Shown here piece after piece: positions 31,903-41,158 of a DNA stretch of 43,649 nt. A program made the position numbers and the translations under genes. The stretch's first letter is position 1, and each line of letters opens with the position of its first letter. This stretch comes from Paracoccus sp. IB05. GTDB taxonomy: Bacteria > Pseudomonadota > Alphaproteobacteria > Rhodobacterales > Rhodobacteraceae. The stretch is taken from positions 1 through 43,649 of the forward strand of contig NZ_JAEFCF010000045.1 in assembly GCF_016405985.1 (NCBI RefSeq), written 5' to 3'. The notes below the pieces were generated by a model that was not told the DNA's origin, did no database searches, and saw nothing but the letters and a program-made list of their open reading frames with translations.

Positions 31903-32253
31903 GGGATGCATCCTTCGGCTTGGACCGCGACCGTCGCGGCCTTCTGGCGACGACAAGCCCACGGGCGCTCCGGCCGGGCAGCCCGCGCCTTCGCGGGCCT
32001 TGATGGCAAAGCCCGGCTGATTTGCCTCGCGATGTAAAGGCGGGGAAGACGGGGCCCCCACGCGACCTGTCGCGTGGGGTGGTTTTCTCGCCGACGGAAA
32101 TCAGTCGGGCGCCGCCATTGCCGGGCTGGAGCGTTTGTGGGCCGCTCGCCCTCTGAGAAGGCCAAGGCGCGGTCCTCTTGCCGAAGGGGTTGCCTCCCCT
32201 GATTGCCCGGGCAGGCGCCAGACCGCCCGATCACCCTCCCCACTCCCGGCGGA
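31903..32253. other. intergenic region with strong hairpins
   Basis: No gene is seen in this 351-bp gap between two minus-strand genes. It contains a perfect 11-bp inverted repeat at 32056-32079 and a second stem GCCCGCG/CGCGGGC near 31980. These may be terminators or RNA leader structures of the DUF2493 transcript. Confidence 0.5.
32056..32079. repeat. 24-bp near-perfect palindrome
   Basis: CCCCACGCGAC (32056-32066) and GTCGCGTGGGG (32069-32079) are perfect complements separated by only CT. On the plus strand a short T-run follows (TGGTTTTC). It may be a terminator or a protein-binding site upstream of the DUF2493 gene. Confidence 0.7.
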
Positions 32254-33297
32254 TCAGCGAAGTGTCATGAAGCGGCTGACGTCTTCAGGGGCGAGTTGCC
32301 CCCGGACCTGCGCCCGAAGCGCCTCCAGACCCGGCCCCATGAGATCGTCGTTGAAATCCCCCAACATGGGCGAGAGCGTGATGGCCTCGATGCCGATCTC
32401 ATGTGCCCGGGCGATCAGGCTGTCCCGCGCCCCTTCACCGGCCGGATCATTGTCGCGGATGATATAGAGCCTGCGCAGACCCGACGGGAACAGGATGGCT
32501 GCGAGATGTGCGGCCGACAGCGCCGAGACCATCGGCATCGTTGGCATGATCTGGCGGAGCGAGATTACAGTCTCGATGCCCTCCCCTGCCGCCATGATAT
32601 CCTGCGCGCGACCAAATCGGACCGCGTGGCCGAGCAGATCCCCCATCGCCTTGCGGGCTGGGTCGAGAGGCGCTTTCCCGCTGCCATCGCGGGCGAGCCA
32701 GGTACGGTGGACGCCGGTGAGTTTGCCGTCGAGGTCGGTGACTTTCGCGATCAGTGCGGGCCAGGTCTCGGTCGGACCTTCGCCCTCCGGACGATAATAG
32801 CAGTCAGGGTGAAAGCGGAGACTATCAGTGCCGCGCAAATCGGTCAGGCCACGGGTCCGCAGATAGGTGCCGGCGAGTGAGCCCCGAATGGGACCGGACA
32901 TGCGCCAGAGACGTTCTGCCGGTTCAGATGATCCTGAAGGGGATGGTGCCGATCTGCGCGTCTTCCCCTCTGGTGCCGGTTCCAGTTGCGGCAGGCTAAG
33001 GAACCGCCGAGCTTCCTTAGCGGCTGCGGTGAAATCGGCGAGCCCGAGGCTTTCGCGAATAACGTCGAGCAGATCGCCGTGTTCGCCATTCTGGCCATCG
33101 GTCCACTTACCCGCTGCGCCCTTGCCGGATGCTGGACCGGTAAGGCGGACGAACATCGACCGCCCAGGCGCGTTGCGCACATCGCCGACCTGCCAGTAGT
33201 TGCCCTCTTTGCGGCCGTTCGAGAGATAGTACCGGCACACCGCCTCGGCCTGTTGGCCGAGACGCTGCGACAGATCGGCGGCATCGATGCGGGCCAT
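32254..33297 (-). CDS. Toprim-domain primase-like plasmid protein
   Basis: 347 residues. The N-terminal region (YYLSNGRKEGNYWQVGDVRN and GKWTDGQNGEHGDLLDVI) resembles the zinc-free primase-type N-terminal domain found in plasmid proteins. The C-terminal Toprim fold has DIMAAGEGIETVISL (the Glu-containing motif) and RRLYIIRDNDPAGEGA (the DxD motif). Such proteins are thought to act in plasmid replication or transfer-strand priming. The ATG at 33297 shares one base with the stop of the upstream strawberry-notch gene (TGATG), so the two are translationally coupled. Confidence 0.85.
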   Translation of the reverse strand: MARIDAADLSQRLGQQAEAVCRYYLSNGRKEGNYWQVGDVRNAPGRSMFVRLTGPASGKGAAGKWTDGQNGEHGDLLDVIRESLGLADFTAAAKEARRFLSLPQLEPAPEGKTRRSAPSPSGSSEPAERLWRMSGPIRGSLAGTYLRTRGLTDLRGTDSLRFHPDCYYRPEGEGPTETWPALIAKVTDLDGKLTGVHRTWLARDGSGKAPLDPARKAMGDLLGHAVRFGRAQDIMAAGEGIETVISLRQIMPTMPMVSALSAAHLAAILFPSGLRRLYIIRDNDPAGEGARDSLIARAHEIGIEAITLSPMLGDFNDDLMGPGLEALRAQVRGQLAPEDVSRFMTLR

Positions 33298-36200
33298 CAC
33301 GCCGCCTCGCGCTCGGTGATACGGCTGATCGGATAGATCGCGAGCAGCTTACCGAGGATCGCGGTGCCGTGTTCCCCAACGGGCACGAAGAAGCGAAGCT
33401 TCCAGGAGATAATCTCGCTAAAGAGGCCCCAGGCCCGCAGTCGGTCGCGCATCACCTCGGTGAACCCGGTCAGTTCGATCCGGTTCGCGCCCATGACTTT
33501 TGAGCGGCGCAATTGCAGCCCCTCCTCCAGATCGAGGATCGTGCGACCGTCGAGAAGTGCAGCATAGGCCTGATCCGGGGTCAGGCTCACCGCGACACTG
33601 GTCGTGGCATTGGACGCCCATGCAGGCGAGACCCGGCGACCGATGATACGTTCGCCCGCATCCGTCTGGAGGCGGTAGACGCGGGTCTCATCCGGCGGCA
33701 AGCGCTTCCAGACCGGCAAAAGCAGGCCCGATACCACATGCAGAGTTGCGTCGGAAAACTCCGGCACATCAGCGACCTCGGCCCGCCATGCGGCCGCGAA
33801 GGTCTTCCTGTCGGTCTCAACCCAAAGGGTGTCACTCATCATCCTGACTGACATGCTGAAGGCTTCCATCGGTCGGATCAAGCGCACACGCCGTTCGATC
33901 TCGCCATCGTCAAGCATGATCGAAGTGGTCGGCACCTGCACCGCCGCCCGGTTTGAGCGGCTGTTTATCAGCAGTACCGCGCGCGGATCATCCAGTTCTT
34001 CCAGTGCGGCATCAAGGAGAAGCGGCTTGTTGCGCCGCCGTTCGGTGATGGTCAGAAGCCGGGTCTCCGCCCCGGTGCCGGGATGGGTATAGATCACCTG
34101 CCGGTCAGTGACGGTGAAGCTCTCGGCCTTCAACGTCTCAAGGCCCAGATCATAGATGCCGGCGGCTATCGCACCCTCGACCTTCGCCTCCAGCAGCTGC
34201 TCAAAGGCCGTGAAGAGCACGCCCTGCAACTCGATGGTCAGCGCCAACAGGCGGTTGAGGAAGGTGGTGATCGGCGGCAACTCATCCTTCATGCCATTGC
34301 TGTCCATCAGCTTCAGCCCGGTGGCGGCCTCGAACCGTTCCAGCGAGCAGCCCTCCACTTTGCCCCGCACAAGGAGAAGATAGAGCTGGCGCAAAGCGGC
34401 ACGAGCATAGGGGCTTTCGAGATTGTCCTCCGGCCGGAACAGCCCCTGCCCGCCAGTCTGGCGCTGGCCGCGGGTGATCGCGCCGAGTGTGTCGAGGCGC
34501 CGCGCGATCGTGCTGAGAAACCGTTTCTCCGCCTTCACATCCGTGGCGATTGGCCGGAACAGGGGCGGCTGCGCTTGATTGGTGCGGTTGGTGCGCCCCA
34601 GACCCTGAATGGCGGCATCGGCCTTCCAACCCGGCTCCAGCAGATAGTGCACCCGCAGCCGCTGGTTTCGCGCGGAAAGCTCGGCGTGGTAGCTGCGCCC
34701 GGTGCCACCTGCATCCGAGAAGACCAGGATACGCTTCTGGTCATCCATGAAAGCCGAGGTCTCCGCCAGATTGGCCGAAGCGGCGCGGTTCTCGACTGCC
34801 AACCGTGCCGCCGGACCTTCGCCCTTACGGACGATCCGCCGCGAGCGCCCCGTGACCTCTGCCACCTTCTCGGTCCCGAAATGCTGCACGATCTGGTCGA
34901 GCGCGCCCGGCACCGGCGGCAGGCCGGCCAGATGCTCGATCATCGCATCGCGCCGGGAAACGGCCTCGCGGCTTTCGACGGGCTGGCCATCCCGGAACAC
35001 CGGACGCGAGCTGATATTTCCCTCGCCATCGCTGAACGGCTCGTAGAGCTGCACCGGGAAGGAATGCTGCAGGTAGCTCATGACATACTCGCGCGGCGAG
35101 AGGTCGGTATTCAGGTCATTCCAGTCCTCGGTCGGGATCTCGGCCAGCCGCCTATCCATCAGCGCCTCGCCGGTCGAGACAATCTGGATGACAGCCGCGT
35201 GGCCCGCCGCCAGATCCGCCGAGATCGAACGCAAGAGCGTCGGCGTCTTCATTGAGGTCAACAGATGGCCAAAAAAGCGCTGCTTCGTGCTCTCGAAGGC
35301 GGATCGGGCAGCGGATTTGGCCTGGCGGTTCAGCGTGCCGTCCGAGCCGGTGATGTTTGCGGCCTCCATCGCCGCATCAAGGTTGTTGTGGATGACGGCG
35401 AAGGCCCCGGCATAGGAATCGTAGATCCGGCGCTGCTCATCGGTCAGCTGATGCTCGATCAGCTCGTATTCGACGCCATCATAGGACAGGGACCGCGCGG
35501 TATAGAGGCCGAGCGAGCGCAGATCCCGCGCCAGCACCTCCATGGCTGCGACGCCCCCGGCCTCGATCGCTTCGACGAACTCGGCCCGAGTGGCGAAGGG
35601 GAAATCCTCGCCGCCCCAGAGGCCGAGGCGTTGTGCATAGGCGAGATTGTGGACGGTCGTGGCCCCGGTGGCCGAGACATAGACCACCCGGGCATCGGGC
35701 AGGGCGTGCTGAAGCCGCAGACCCGCCCGGCCCTGTTGCGAGGCCACGACATCACCGCGCTCGCCCTTGCCGCCAGCGGCATTCTGCATCGCGTGGCTCT
35801 CGTCGAAGATGATGACCCCGTCGAAATCCGATCCGAGCCAGTCAGTGATCTGCCGCACCCGCGATGCCTTCTCGCCGCGCTCATCGGAGCGCAGCGTGGC
35901 ATAGGTGGTGAACAGGATCCCTTCCGAGAGCGTGATGGCCTTGCCTTGCGCGAAACGCGACAGTGGCGTGATCAGCAGTTTCTCCTGCCCAAGCGCGGAC
36001 CAGTCGCGCTGCGCATCCTCGATCAGCTTGTCGGATTTGGAGATCCAGACCGCCTTGCGCCGCCCGCGCAGCCAGTTGTCGAGGATGATCCCCGCCGATT
36101 GCCGCCCCTTGCCCGCACCGGTACCATCGCCAAGCATGAAGCCGCGCCGGAACCGCACGGCACCTGCGGCACCGGCCGGTGCGGCGCTGACCTTGTCCAG

Positions 36201-37640
36201 GGTCTCGTCGAGGGTCCAGGATCCTGCAAGATGATCGGAATGGGCCTCACCGGCATAGATCAGGGTTTCCAGTTGGGCGTCGGACAGGCGGGTGCAAATG
36301 TCAGCGGGCAGCAGTGGCCAGTAGGAGGGACGTGGCGGCGCGACCGAGGCCATGGCGGCGGATTGCACCAGCTTCGTCGGATGCGGGGCCGCGCCGGGAA
36401 TCCGAATCGATTGCAGCGTGTATTCCTCGTAGATCGCGTCCGAGAGCCGCGCGGCTTCGGGCGGGGTCCAGTCGATCGTCTCATAGGTCAGCTCAACGGC
36501 ATTCGGGCTGACATGAATGATCGGGAGAGGTTGCGAAGAACGCGCTCGAGCGAGATGGGATCGAACCGATCTGGCGGCTGCCGGTGCAGCCAGCGCCGCA
36601 GGCTTCGGGAGATCGACCGGCGGACGGGACGGCACCTGCGTCGCGATCCAGTCGAGCAGAGTGGCAACATCGGGGGCCATGCCGGAAGAGGCCGGGAAGG
36701 ACGAAGGGTTCTCGGCAGGAACCTTGTCGATCACCGTAAGGCGCGTGTCGAAACTCGTGCCGTGTTTTGCATAGACCGCTCCATTGATGGCGGCGGTGAA
36801 GACCACGCGGCCGCTCTCCTGCATACGGATGAAGGCTTCCCGCCAAGCGGGGGCTTCGGGGCCAAAGCCCGCACCGGTGATGGTAGCCAGACGCCCGCCA
36901 GGAGCAAGGCGGGCCAATGCCGAGGCGATATGGCGGAAAGCGGCATCGGAAACCCTGCCAGTGACGTTGGCCAGCGCGGAGAAAGGCGGGTTCATCAGTA
37001 CCACCGAAGGCACGATCTCAGCATCGAGATGGTCGTGGACCTGGGCCGCATCGAAACGGGTGACGGAAAGGGCCGGGAAGAGGAGCGAGAGCAGATCGCC
37101 GCGGGTTTCGGCCAATTCGTTCAAAGCGAGACTGCCGCCAGAAATCTCTGCGAGGATCGCCAGAAGGCCTGTGCCTGCCGAGGGTTCCAGAACGACATCA
37201 ACCGGTGTGATCGCTGCTGCGGTCAGAGCGGCAAGGCCGAGGGGCAGCGGCGTGCTGAATTGTTGCAGCGCCTGGCTTTCCTCGGAGCGGCGGGTGTGGC
37301 TCGGCAACAGGCCTGAGATCTTCGAGAGTGCTGCAAGTCGGGAACCCGGCGTGGCGGCTTTGCGGAAGATCGCCCGGCCGTATTTTCGCAGGAAGAGAAC
37401 CGTGGCGACCTCGCAGGCCTCATAGGCCGTCTTCCAGTCCCAGGCACCGCTGGCGTCGGATGTGCCGAAGGCCTTTTGCATCGCGTCGCGCAAGATGCCA
37501 GCATCGACAGGCTGGCCGCGTTCGAGACGCGGCAGCAATGCCTGGGCCGCGGCAAGGATCGCGGCCGCGCCGGAGCCAAAGGCAGGCGCTTTGGGCGCGA
37601 CCGGCGCTTGCGCCATGGTCGCGGGAGACAGATCGTTCAT
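33297..37640 (-). CDS. strawberry-notch-type helicase fused to a methyltransferase-like domain
   Basis: 1447 residues. The N-terminal third is methyltransferase-like: LEPSAGTGLLA (AdoMet site) and VVLMNPPFSAL (NPPF catalytic motif, near residue 216). The following strawberry-notch/SF2 helicase domain has LGDGTGAGKGRQSAG (Walker A, near 508), IIFDESHAMQNA (DESH box, near 613), FSDAGGTGRSYHAEL and GLGRTNRTNQAQPP. Homologues are common on alphaproteobacterial plasmids and phages. Their role is uncertain: DNA remodelling, antirestriction or replication support have been considered. It heads an operon with the Toprim gene. Confidence 0.9.
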   Translation of the reverse strand: MNDLSPATMAQAPVAPKAPAFGSGAAAILAAAQALLPRLERGQPVDAGILRDAMQKAFGTSDASGAWDWKTAYEACEVATVLFLRKYGRAIFRKAATPGSRLAALSKISGLLPSHTRRSEESQALQQFSTPLPLGLAALTAAAITPVDVVLEPSAGTGLLAILAEISGGSLALNELAETRGDLLSLLFPALSVTRFDAAQVHDHLDAEIVPSVVLMNPPFSALANVTGRVSDAAFRHIASALARLAPGGRLATITGAGFGPEAPAWREAFIRMQESGRVVFTAAINGAVYAKHGTSFDTRLTVIDKVPAENPSSFPASSGMAPDVATLLDWIATQVPSRPPVDLPKPAALAAPAAARSVRSHLARARSSQPLPIIHVSPNAVELTYETIDWTPPEAARLSDAIYEEYTLQSIRIPGAAPHPTKLVQSAAMASVAPPRPSYWPLLPADICTRLSDAQLETLIYAGEAHSDHLAGSWTLDETLDKVSAAPAGAAGAVRFRRGFMLGDGTGAGKGRQSAGIILDNWLRGRRKAVWISKSDKLIEDAQRDWSALGQEKLLITPLSRFAQGKAITLSEGILFTTYATLRSDERGEKASRVRQITDWLGSDFDGVIIFDESHAMQNAAGGKGERGDVVASQQGRAGLRLQHALPDARVVYVSATGATTVHNLAYAQRLGLWGGEDFPFATRAEFVEAIEAGGVAAMEVLARDLRSLGLYTARSLSYDGVEYELIEHQLTDEQRRIYDSYAGAFAVIHNNLDAAMEAANITGSDGTLNRQAKSAARSAFESTKQRFFGHLLTSMKTPTLLRSISADLAAGHAAVIQIVSTGEALMDRRLAEIPTEDWNDLNTDLSPREYVMSYLQHSFPVQLYEPFSDGEGNISSRPVFRDGQPVESREAVSRRDAMIEHLAGLPPVPGALDQIVQHFGTEKVAEVTGRSRRIVRKGEGPAARLAVENRAASANLAETSAFMDDQKRILVFSDAGGTGRSYHAELSARNQRLRVHYLLEPGWKADAAIQGLGRTNRTNQAQPPLFRPIATDVKAEKRFLSTIARRLDTLGAITRGQRQTGGQGLFRPEDNLESPYARAALRQLYLLLVRGKVEGCSLERFEAATGLKLMDSNGMKDELPPITTFLNRLLALTIELQGVLFTAFEQLLEAKVEGAIAAGIYDLGLETLKAESFTVTDRQVIYTHPGTGAETRLLTITERRRNKPLLLDAALEELDDPRAVLLINSRSNRAAVQVPTTSIMLDDGEIERRVRLIRPMEAFSMSVRMMSDTLWVETDRKTFAAAWRAEVADVPEFSDATLHVVSGLLLPVWKRLPPDETRVYRLQTDAGERIIGRRVSPAWASNATTSVAVSLTPDQAYAALLDGRTILDLEEGLQLRRSKVMGANRIELTGFTEVMRDRLRAWGLFSEIISWKLRFFVPVGEHGTAILGKLLAIYPISRITEREAA

Positions 37641-38014
37641 CGGGGAGAACCTCAGGAGAGCAGAACAGCGGGATGGCCCCGCCAGCGCTCTCTCTCACCT
37701 GCCGGGAACCACCCCCGTCCCGGCCGCTCTCTGTCTCTCCAGATCGATCCAGCACAGCCGGGCAGATTATCCGGTTCGGTTTCGGACCGGCCTGACCTTG
37801 CGTCAGGGATCATTGCCCGCATGGGGGGAGACGGCATCACCGGCTCCCGTCCGCAAGGACCTGAGCCCGGTCCCGGCCTTGCCGGGAGACGCCCGGTTCA
37901 GTTTGAGCCTGTTACTGTCACTGGCCCTCGGCGATCTGGAAGCTCTGACAGACATGGTTCCAAAGGACCGCGCAGCAGAGTAAATTGTCGCAAGTTTCGG
38001 GAATTTTGCGACGG
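37641..38014. other. gene-free stretch upstream of the helicase operon
   Basis: No convincing coding frame occurs here. It lies upstream of the strawberry-notch gene and downstream of the DUF6616 gene, both minus strand, so it should hold the helicase promoter. I see no clear -35/-10 pair or hairpin with a T-run. Confidence 0.4.
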
Positions 38015-38353
38015 TTAGAGCGCCGCGAGCTGCGCGAGGTGGCCGTTCAGATCGACGCCGGAGCCGGTCGCGTTGATCGTGTCGAAATAGTCATGCCACC
38101 CCGAAGCGGCGATGCCCGACACCAGGGCGTTCATTGCTGCCGCGTCGGGCGCACGCCAGATCGCAAAGAACTTTTGCGACGGGGCATGAAGGGTCGCGGC
38201 GTTCGTTTCACCCAGGGCAATCGCTTCCACGCCGAGGGCCGATAGCGAGCCCATGCCAGATCCAACGGCCTTGAAAAACTCTTGACGGCCGTTCTGGTCG
38301 AGCGCCAACCATGCGGTTTTAGGGGAATAGAGTTCAGCGAGATAGTGCGCCAT
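38015..38353 (-). CDS. DUF6616-like small protein
   Basis: 112 residues, starting MAHYLAELYSPKTAWLALD. The pattern of a short helix, then GMGSLSALGVEAIALGETN and FAIWRAPDAAAMNALVSGIA, is a ferredoxin-like alpha/beta fold of the kind seen in stress-responsive or dimeric barrel proteins. The family name is from memory of similar sequences and is moderately sure. It lies 20 bp after the HEAT-repeat gene in the same direction, so it belongs to the MarR-led operon. Confidence 0.7.
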   Translation of the reverse strand: MAHYLAELYSPKTAWLALDQNGRQEFFKAVGSGMGSLSALGVEAIALGETNAATLHAPSQKFFAIWRAPDAAAMNALVSGIAASGWHDYFDTINATGSGVDLNGHLAQLAAL

Positions 38354-38373
38354 AGAGGTGGTCCTTTCGTATG

Positions 38374-39120
38374 TCAGCCCTTGCGGTCGATGGAGCGCAG
38401 GGCGCGCTTGCAGATTCGGGTGGTTGAGGGGATGGCGCTTTCCGCTGACCATTGGGCGCAGAGCGAGCGCACCCAATCGGGCCGGTCCTTGCTGGCATCG
38501 TTCAGCCAGTTGCCAACGGAGTCCTGCACATAGGGGGCGGGATCGGCGCGGAGCGGTTCGAGGATCGGCAGTGCCTTTTCGGGAGATTGCCGCAGCGCGC
38601 CGAGATGGGCGCACCATACGCCGCGCGGCCGGGTTGCTTCGCTGGCGAAGCGCCGCAGGCGTTCGGACGGTTCGCCCGTCCAAGCGGCGAGCAGCGAAAT
38701 CGCGTTGTCGAGATCGGCGGCGATATGCGGGCGAACGACCATCCATGACCATTCCCGCACCCCGAAATGGTGATCGTCCGCAAAGGGCTTGATTGCAGCG
38801 AGCCGGGCGGGAAGGGGCATGTCCTCGGCCGCGCCGATAGTGAAGCAAGCCCACCCGCGCACCGTGTCGGATACATGGCGGCGGAGTTCTTCCACGGCGA
38901 TCATGCCACGCCGTTCATGGATCAGGCGCCCAGCCAATGCCATGCGCCGCGAAATGCCCTCGCCTGCCGCTTTCTGCATCGCTGCTATGGCATCTGCTGC
39001 GATTTCAGGCAGGGCGGCGCGCATTAGCACCGCAAAATCCACGGCCAGGCACTCGGTCAGCGTGGCGGCCTCGGTAACGCCGGCATTGAGCTGGCCGAGA
39101 CGGGCAGGCTCAATATCCAT
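38374..39120 (-). CDS. HEAT-repeat protein related to DNA alkylation repair proteins (AlkD-like)
   Basis: 248 residues, all helical. HEAT-like repeats read as ADDHHFGVREWSWMVVRPHI, LRRFASEATRPRGVW, LRADPAPYVQDSVGNWLNDA and SIPSTTRICKRALRS. The VREWSW and YVQDSVGNWLNDAS motifs are typical of AlkD/AlkC-like proteins, which remove alkylated bases without flipping. ATG 39120 starts at a natural N-terminus (MDIEPARL). A GTG at 39150 overlapping the marR stop is the alternative and would couple the genes. Confidence 0.78.
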   Translation of the reverse strand: MDIEPARLGQLNAGVTEAATLTECLAVDFAVLMRAALPEIAADAIAAMQKAAGEGISRRMALAGRLIHERRGMIAVEELRRHVSDTVRGWACFTIGAAEDMPLPARLAAIKPFADDHHFGVREWSWMVVRPHIAADLDNAISLLAAWTGEPSERLRRFASEATRPRGVWCAHLGALRQSPEKALPILEPLRADPAPYVQDSVGNWLNDASKDRPDWVRSLCAQWSAESAIPSTTRICKRALRSIDRKG

Positions 39121-39146
39121 CACACGTTTTCCCGACCGACCAGCAT

Positions 39147-39677
39147 TCACCGGGGATCGCCAGCAGCAACGGCCGCGCTGTCCTTCGCCGGAATTGCCAA
39201 ATTGCGCCAGACATGCCGCAGGAGGCCGCTAAGGGCTTCGCGCTCGTGCTGGTCGAAGCCCGCGAAAAGCGAGGCAATCCATTGGCTATGTTCGTTGAAC
39301 AGATCGAGTGCCACCGCCTGCCCCTTGGCGGTGAGGCGCACCGACACCTTGCGTCGATCTTCCTTGTCTCCATGCCGGACAAGAAAGCCGTCGCGCTCCA
39401 ATCCGTCGAGAAGGCCGGTAATCGTGGCGCGCGTGACGCCGGCGCGTTCGGCCAGCTCGTGCGGGGCCAGCCCTTCCGGCAGATCGCGCAGCAGGAACAG
39501 CAGCACGAATTTTCCTTCAGACAGGCGATGCGGCGCGAGGCGCGACGCGCAAGCCCGGTCAATGCCCGAGGCCAGCGCCAAGACCTCGAAACAGAGACGC
39601 ATGTTGTCCGTGGCCGACTGTCCACGGCGCTGTGCCTCATTGAGCAATGCGAGATGTTTTTGTTCCAGTGTCGTCAT
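39147..39677 (-). CDS. MarR family transcriptional regulator
   Basis: 176 residues. The winged-helix region includes LAPHELAERAGVTRATITGL, LDGLERDGFLVRHGDKEDRR and KVSVRLTAKGQAVALDLF, the MarR DNA-binding signature with the DRR wing. It probably represses its own operon with the HEAT-repeat and DUF6616 genes. A palindrome (CATATAATATG) lies just upstream of its start. The ligand is unknown. MarR proteins next to AlkD-like genes suggest a response to alkylating or phenolic compounds. Confidence 0.92.
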   Translation of the reverse strand: MTTLEQKHLALLNEAQRRGQSATDNMRLCFEVLALASGIDRACASRLAPHRLSEGKFVLLFLLRDLPEGLAPHELAERAGVTRATITGLLDGLERDGFLVRHGDKEDRRKVSVRLTAKGQAVALDLFNEHSQWIASLFAGFDQHEREALSGLLRHVWRNLAIPAKDSAAVAAGDPR

Positions 39678-39682
39678 GCGGC

Positions 39683-39714
39683 GGCATATAATATGTCGCC
39701 TAATTAAAAGTCAA
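39683..39714 (-). promoter_or_regulatory. marR promoter with overlapping operator
   Basis: On the minus strand TTGACT (39714-39709) serves as -35. The AT-rich palindrome CATATAATATG (39685-39695) covers the -10 region (TTATAT at 17 bp, or TATTAT at 15 bp). The gene begins at 39677, so the leader is very short. MarR autorepression is the likely control. Confidence 0.6.
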
Positions 39715-39850
39715 CATTGCGCAGCTTCGATAACCTGCAGCGATTTTCATGTCGAAGATCTTGTCTCAGGTGGTGTGGAGCTTGCGAAAAGGATGTCTTG
39801 CAGCGAATGGAGGCTTCGTCCCGCAAAACTGCCGGTCCAACCGGGAAGAT

Positions 39851-39880
39851 CTTAAAGGCCCCGGTCCTTCGACCGGGGCC
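39851..39880 (-). terminator. Rho-independent terminator of the DUF736 gene
   Basis: A perfect 10-bp stem (GGCCCCGGTC/GACCGGGGCC, 39857-39880) with a GAAG tetraloop on the minus strand is followed by TTTAAG. It lies 12 bp after the DUF736 stop. The T-run is short. Confidence 0.75.
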
Positions 39881-39892
39881 CTGGTTGGGGGG

Positions 39893-40216
39893 TTAGTCCC
39901 CCCGGCGGCTGTTGGGCCGCGACCAGATCAGGCTGTAGCTTTCGCCGTCCTCGTCATCGAAGAGGTTGGCGAAGATCGGGTGGCTGAAGCTCGGATCGTC
40001 CAGCTTCAGGCCCAGATACTCCCGCCCCTCGTTCGAGCGCTTCGTCCAGGCGGCGCCGATCTCCGCGCGGCCGACCAGGATCCGGTGCGAGGGCGCGTTC
40101 TCGCCCGTGGACCGCAGGTCGGGGACGATGCGCACGCCCTTGGCCTGCACGCTCAGGGTGACGATTTCGCCGGAGTATTCGTTGCCGGTCTTCTTGAAGG
40201 TGCCGATGGTCGCCAT
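39893..40216 (-). CDS. DUF736 family protein
   Basis: 107 residues, starting MATIGTFKKTGNEYSGEI and containing KGVRIVPDLR, APSHRILVGRAEIGAAW, EYLGLKLDDPSF and DGESYSLIWSR, the pattern of the DUF736 family. It occurs on most Rhodobacteraceae and sphingomonad conjugative elements, often in high copy, but its function is not known. It is a single-gene transcript here with its own terminator. Confidence 0.92.
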   Translation of the reverse strand: MATIGTFKKTGNEYSGEIVTLSVQAKGVRIVPDLRSTGENAPSHRILVGRAEIGAAWTKRSNEGREYLGLKLDDPSFSHPIFANLFDDEDGESYSLIWSRPNSRRGD

Positions 40217-40867
40217 TGTCTGTCTCCATTCTCTCGTGTTCGGGCCCGCTCCAGTGCGGCCTCGATGGCGATCTAAAGGCCGGAGACAAAGGCCGGCGCA
40301 GTCCCGAACGGGATCCTGACAGCACAGGCAGGGCTTTCTTGACCCGCGAGGAATGACGGCAGGGCCGGCAGGGGAAGAAAGTCCCACGACGCTGTTGCGC
40401 CGAGACGTTGAGGCGCGCCTGCGCGCTGTTCTTCGGCCAGATCAGCCCATCACAGAGGACGCATGCGAGCGAGCCGCCACAGACAGGGAGACAGCGGCGA
40501 TCCTGAAGGAACCAGCAGGAAGATCAGGCAGACAACGACCGGCAATGCTCACACCAGCGGCTGACGGACAGGCTTGCGCCATTTCCCCACCGACCTGCAG
40601 CTACGGCCGTGCAATTCCACACCGGATCCTGATCGGCCGCCGGAGCGGCGCAGGCCAAAGCAACGCTCGACAGGGAAGAGGAGCAGGGCCTGATGAGCGG
40701 TCCTGGTATGCTACCGATCTCAGCCTATCATGGTGATCAGGATGGCAGCGGCAGAGTCCACTGGCTCCTCAATTCCGGACGGGAGGACCCGCCCGTGACT
40801 TGGGAATGCTCCGTCGAAAGATCTGGCACCTGGTGAGAATGCAGCCCGCTCTTGCCGCAGTGTGTGC
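40217..40867. other. 651-bp stretch without a supported gene
   Basis: A plus-strand frame from 40353 to 40736 is open but is low in hydrophobic residues, rich in Arg/Ala/Gly and has no ribosome site or recognised domain, so I do not call it. The stretch must contain the DUF736 promoter. Nothing else could be recognised. Confidence 0.45.
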
Positions 40868-41158
40868 TCAGCCGGGCAACGCATCCATGAAAATGAACTT
40901 CGCGGGCTGTCTCTGATAGGCATTTATGAGCGGTACCAATCGCGTGAAGTGCTCCGACGCGCAATGGGCGTCAAGAGCAGCCCGATCTGGCCACTCCTCA
41001 ATGAAGACAAAGTGCCCAGGATCCTTCTGATCGATGAAGAGATCATAGGCTATGCAGCGCTCTTCCCGGCGGGTCGCCTCCACCAGTTCACGATAGAGTG
41101 GCATCACGATCTCCAGCGCATCAGGATTGATAAAATCCTCTGCAATCACCTTGAGCAT
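40868..41158 (-). CDS. antibiotic biosynthesis monooxygenase (ABM)-like protein
   Basis: 96 residues, a complete dimeric alpha-beta barrel: MLKVIAEDFINPDALEIVMP, TRREERCIAYDLFID, FVFIEEWPDRAALDAHCASE and HFTRLVP. The WPDRAALDAH..SEHF motif is the ABM/quinol monooxygenase signature (YgiN-like). Such proteins act on quinols or reactive aldehydes in redox stress. It stands alone between gene-free regions, so it is probably cargo. Confidence 0.9.
   Translation of the reverse strand: MLKVIAEDFINPDALEIVMPLYRELVEATRREERCIAYDLFIDQKDPGHFVFIEEWPDRAALDAHCASEHFTRLVPLINAYQRQPAKFIFMDALPG

Noticed and set aside
35265-37316. 683-codon plus-strand frame opposite the strawberry-notch gene
   Set aside because: No ribosome site or domain, and composition expected from antisense of a GC-rich gene.
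40353-40736. 127-codon plus-strand frame
   Set aside because: Low-complexity Arg/Ala/Gly composition, no ribosome site and no recognised fold.
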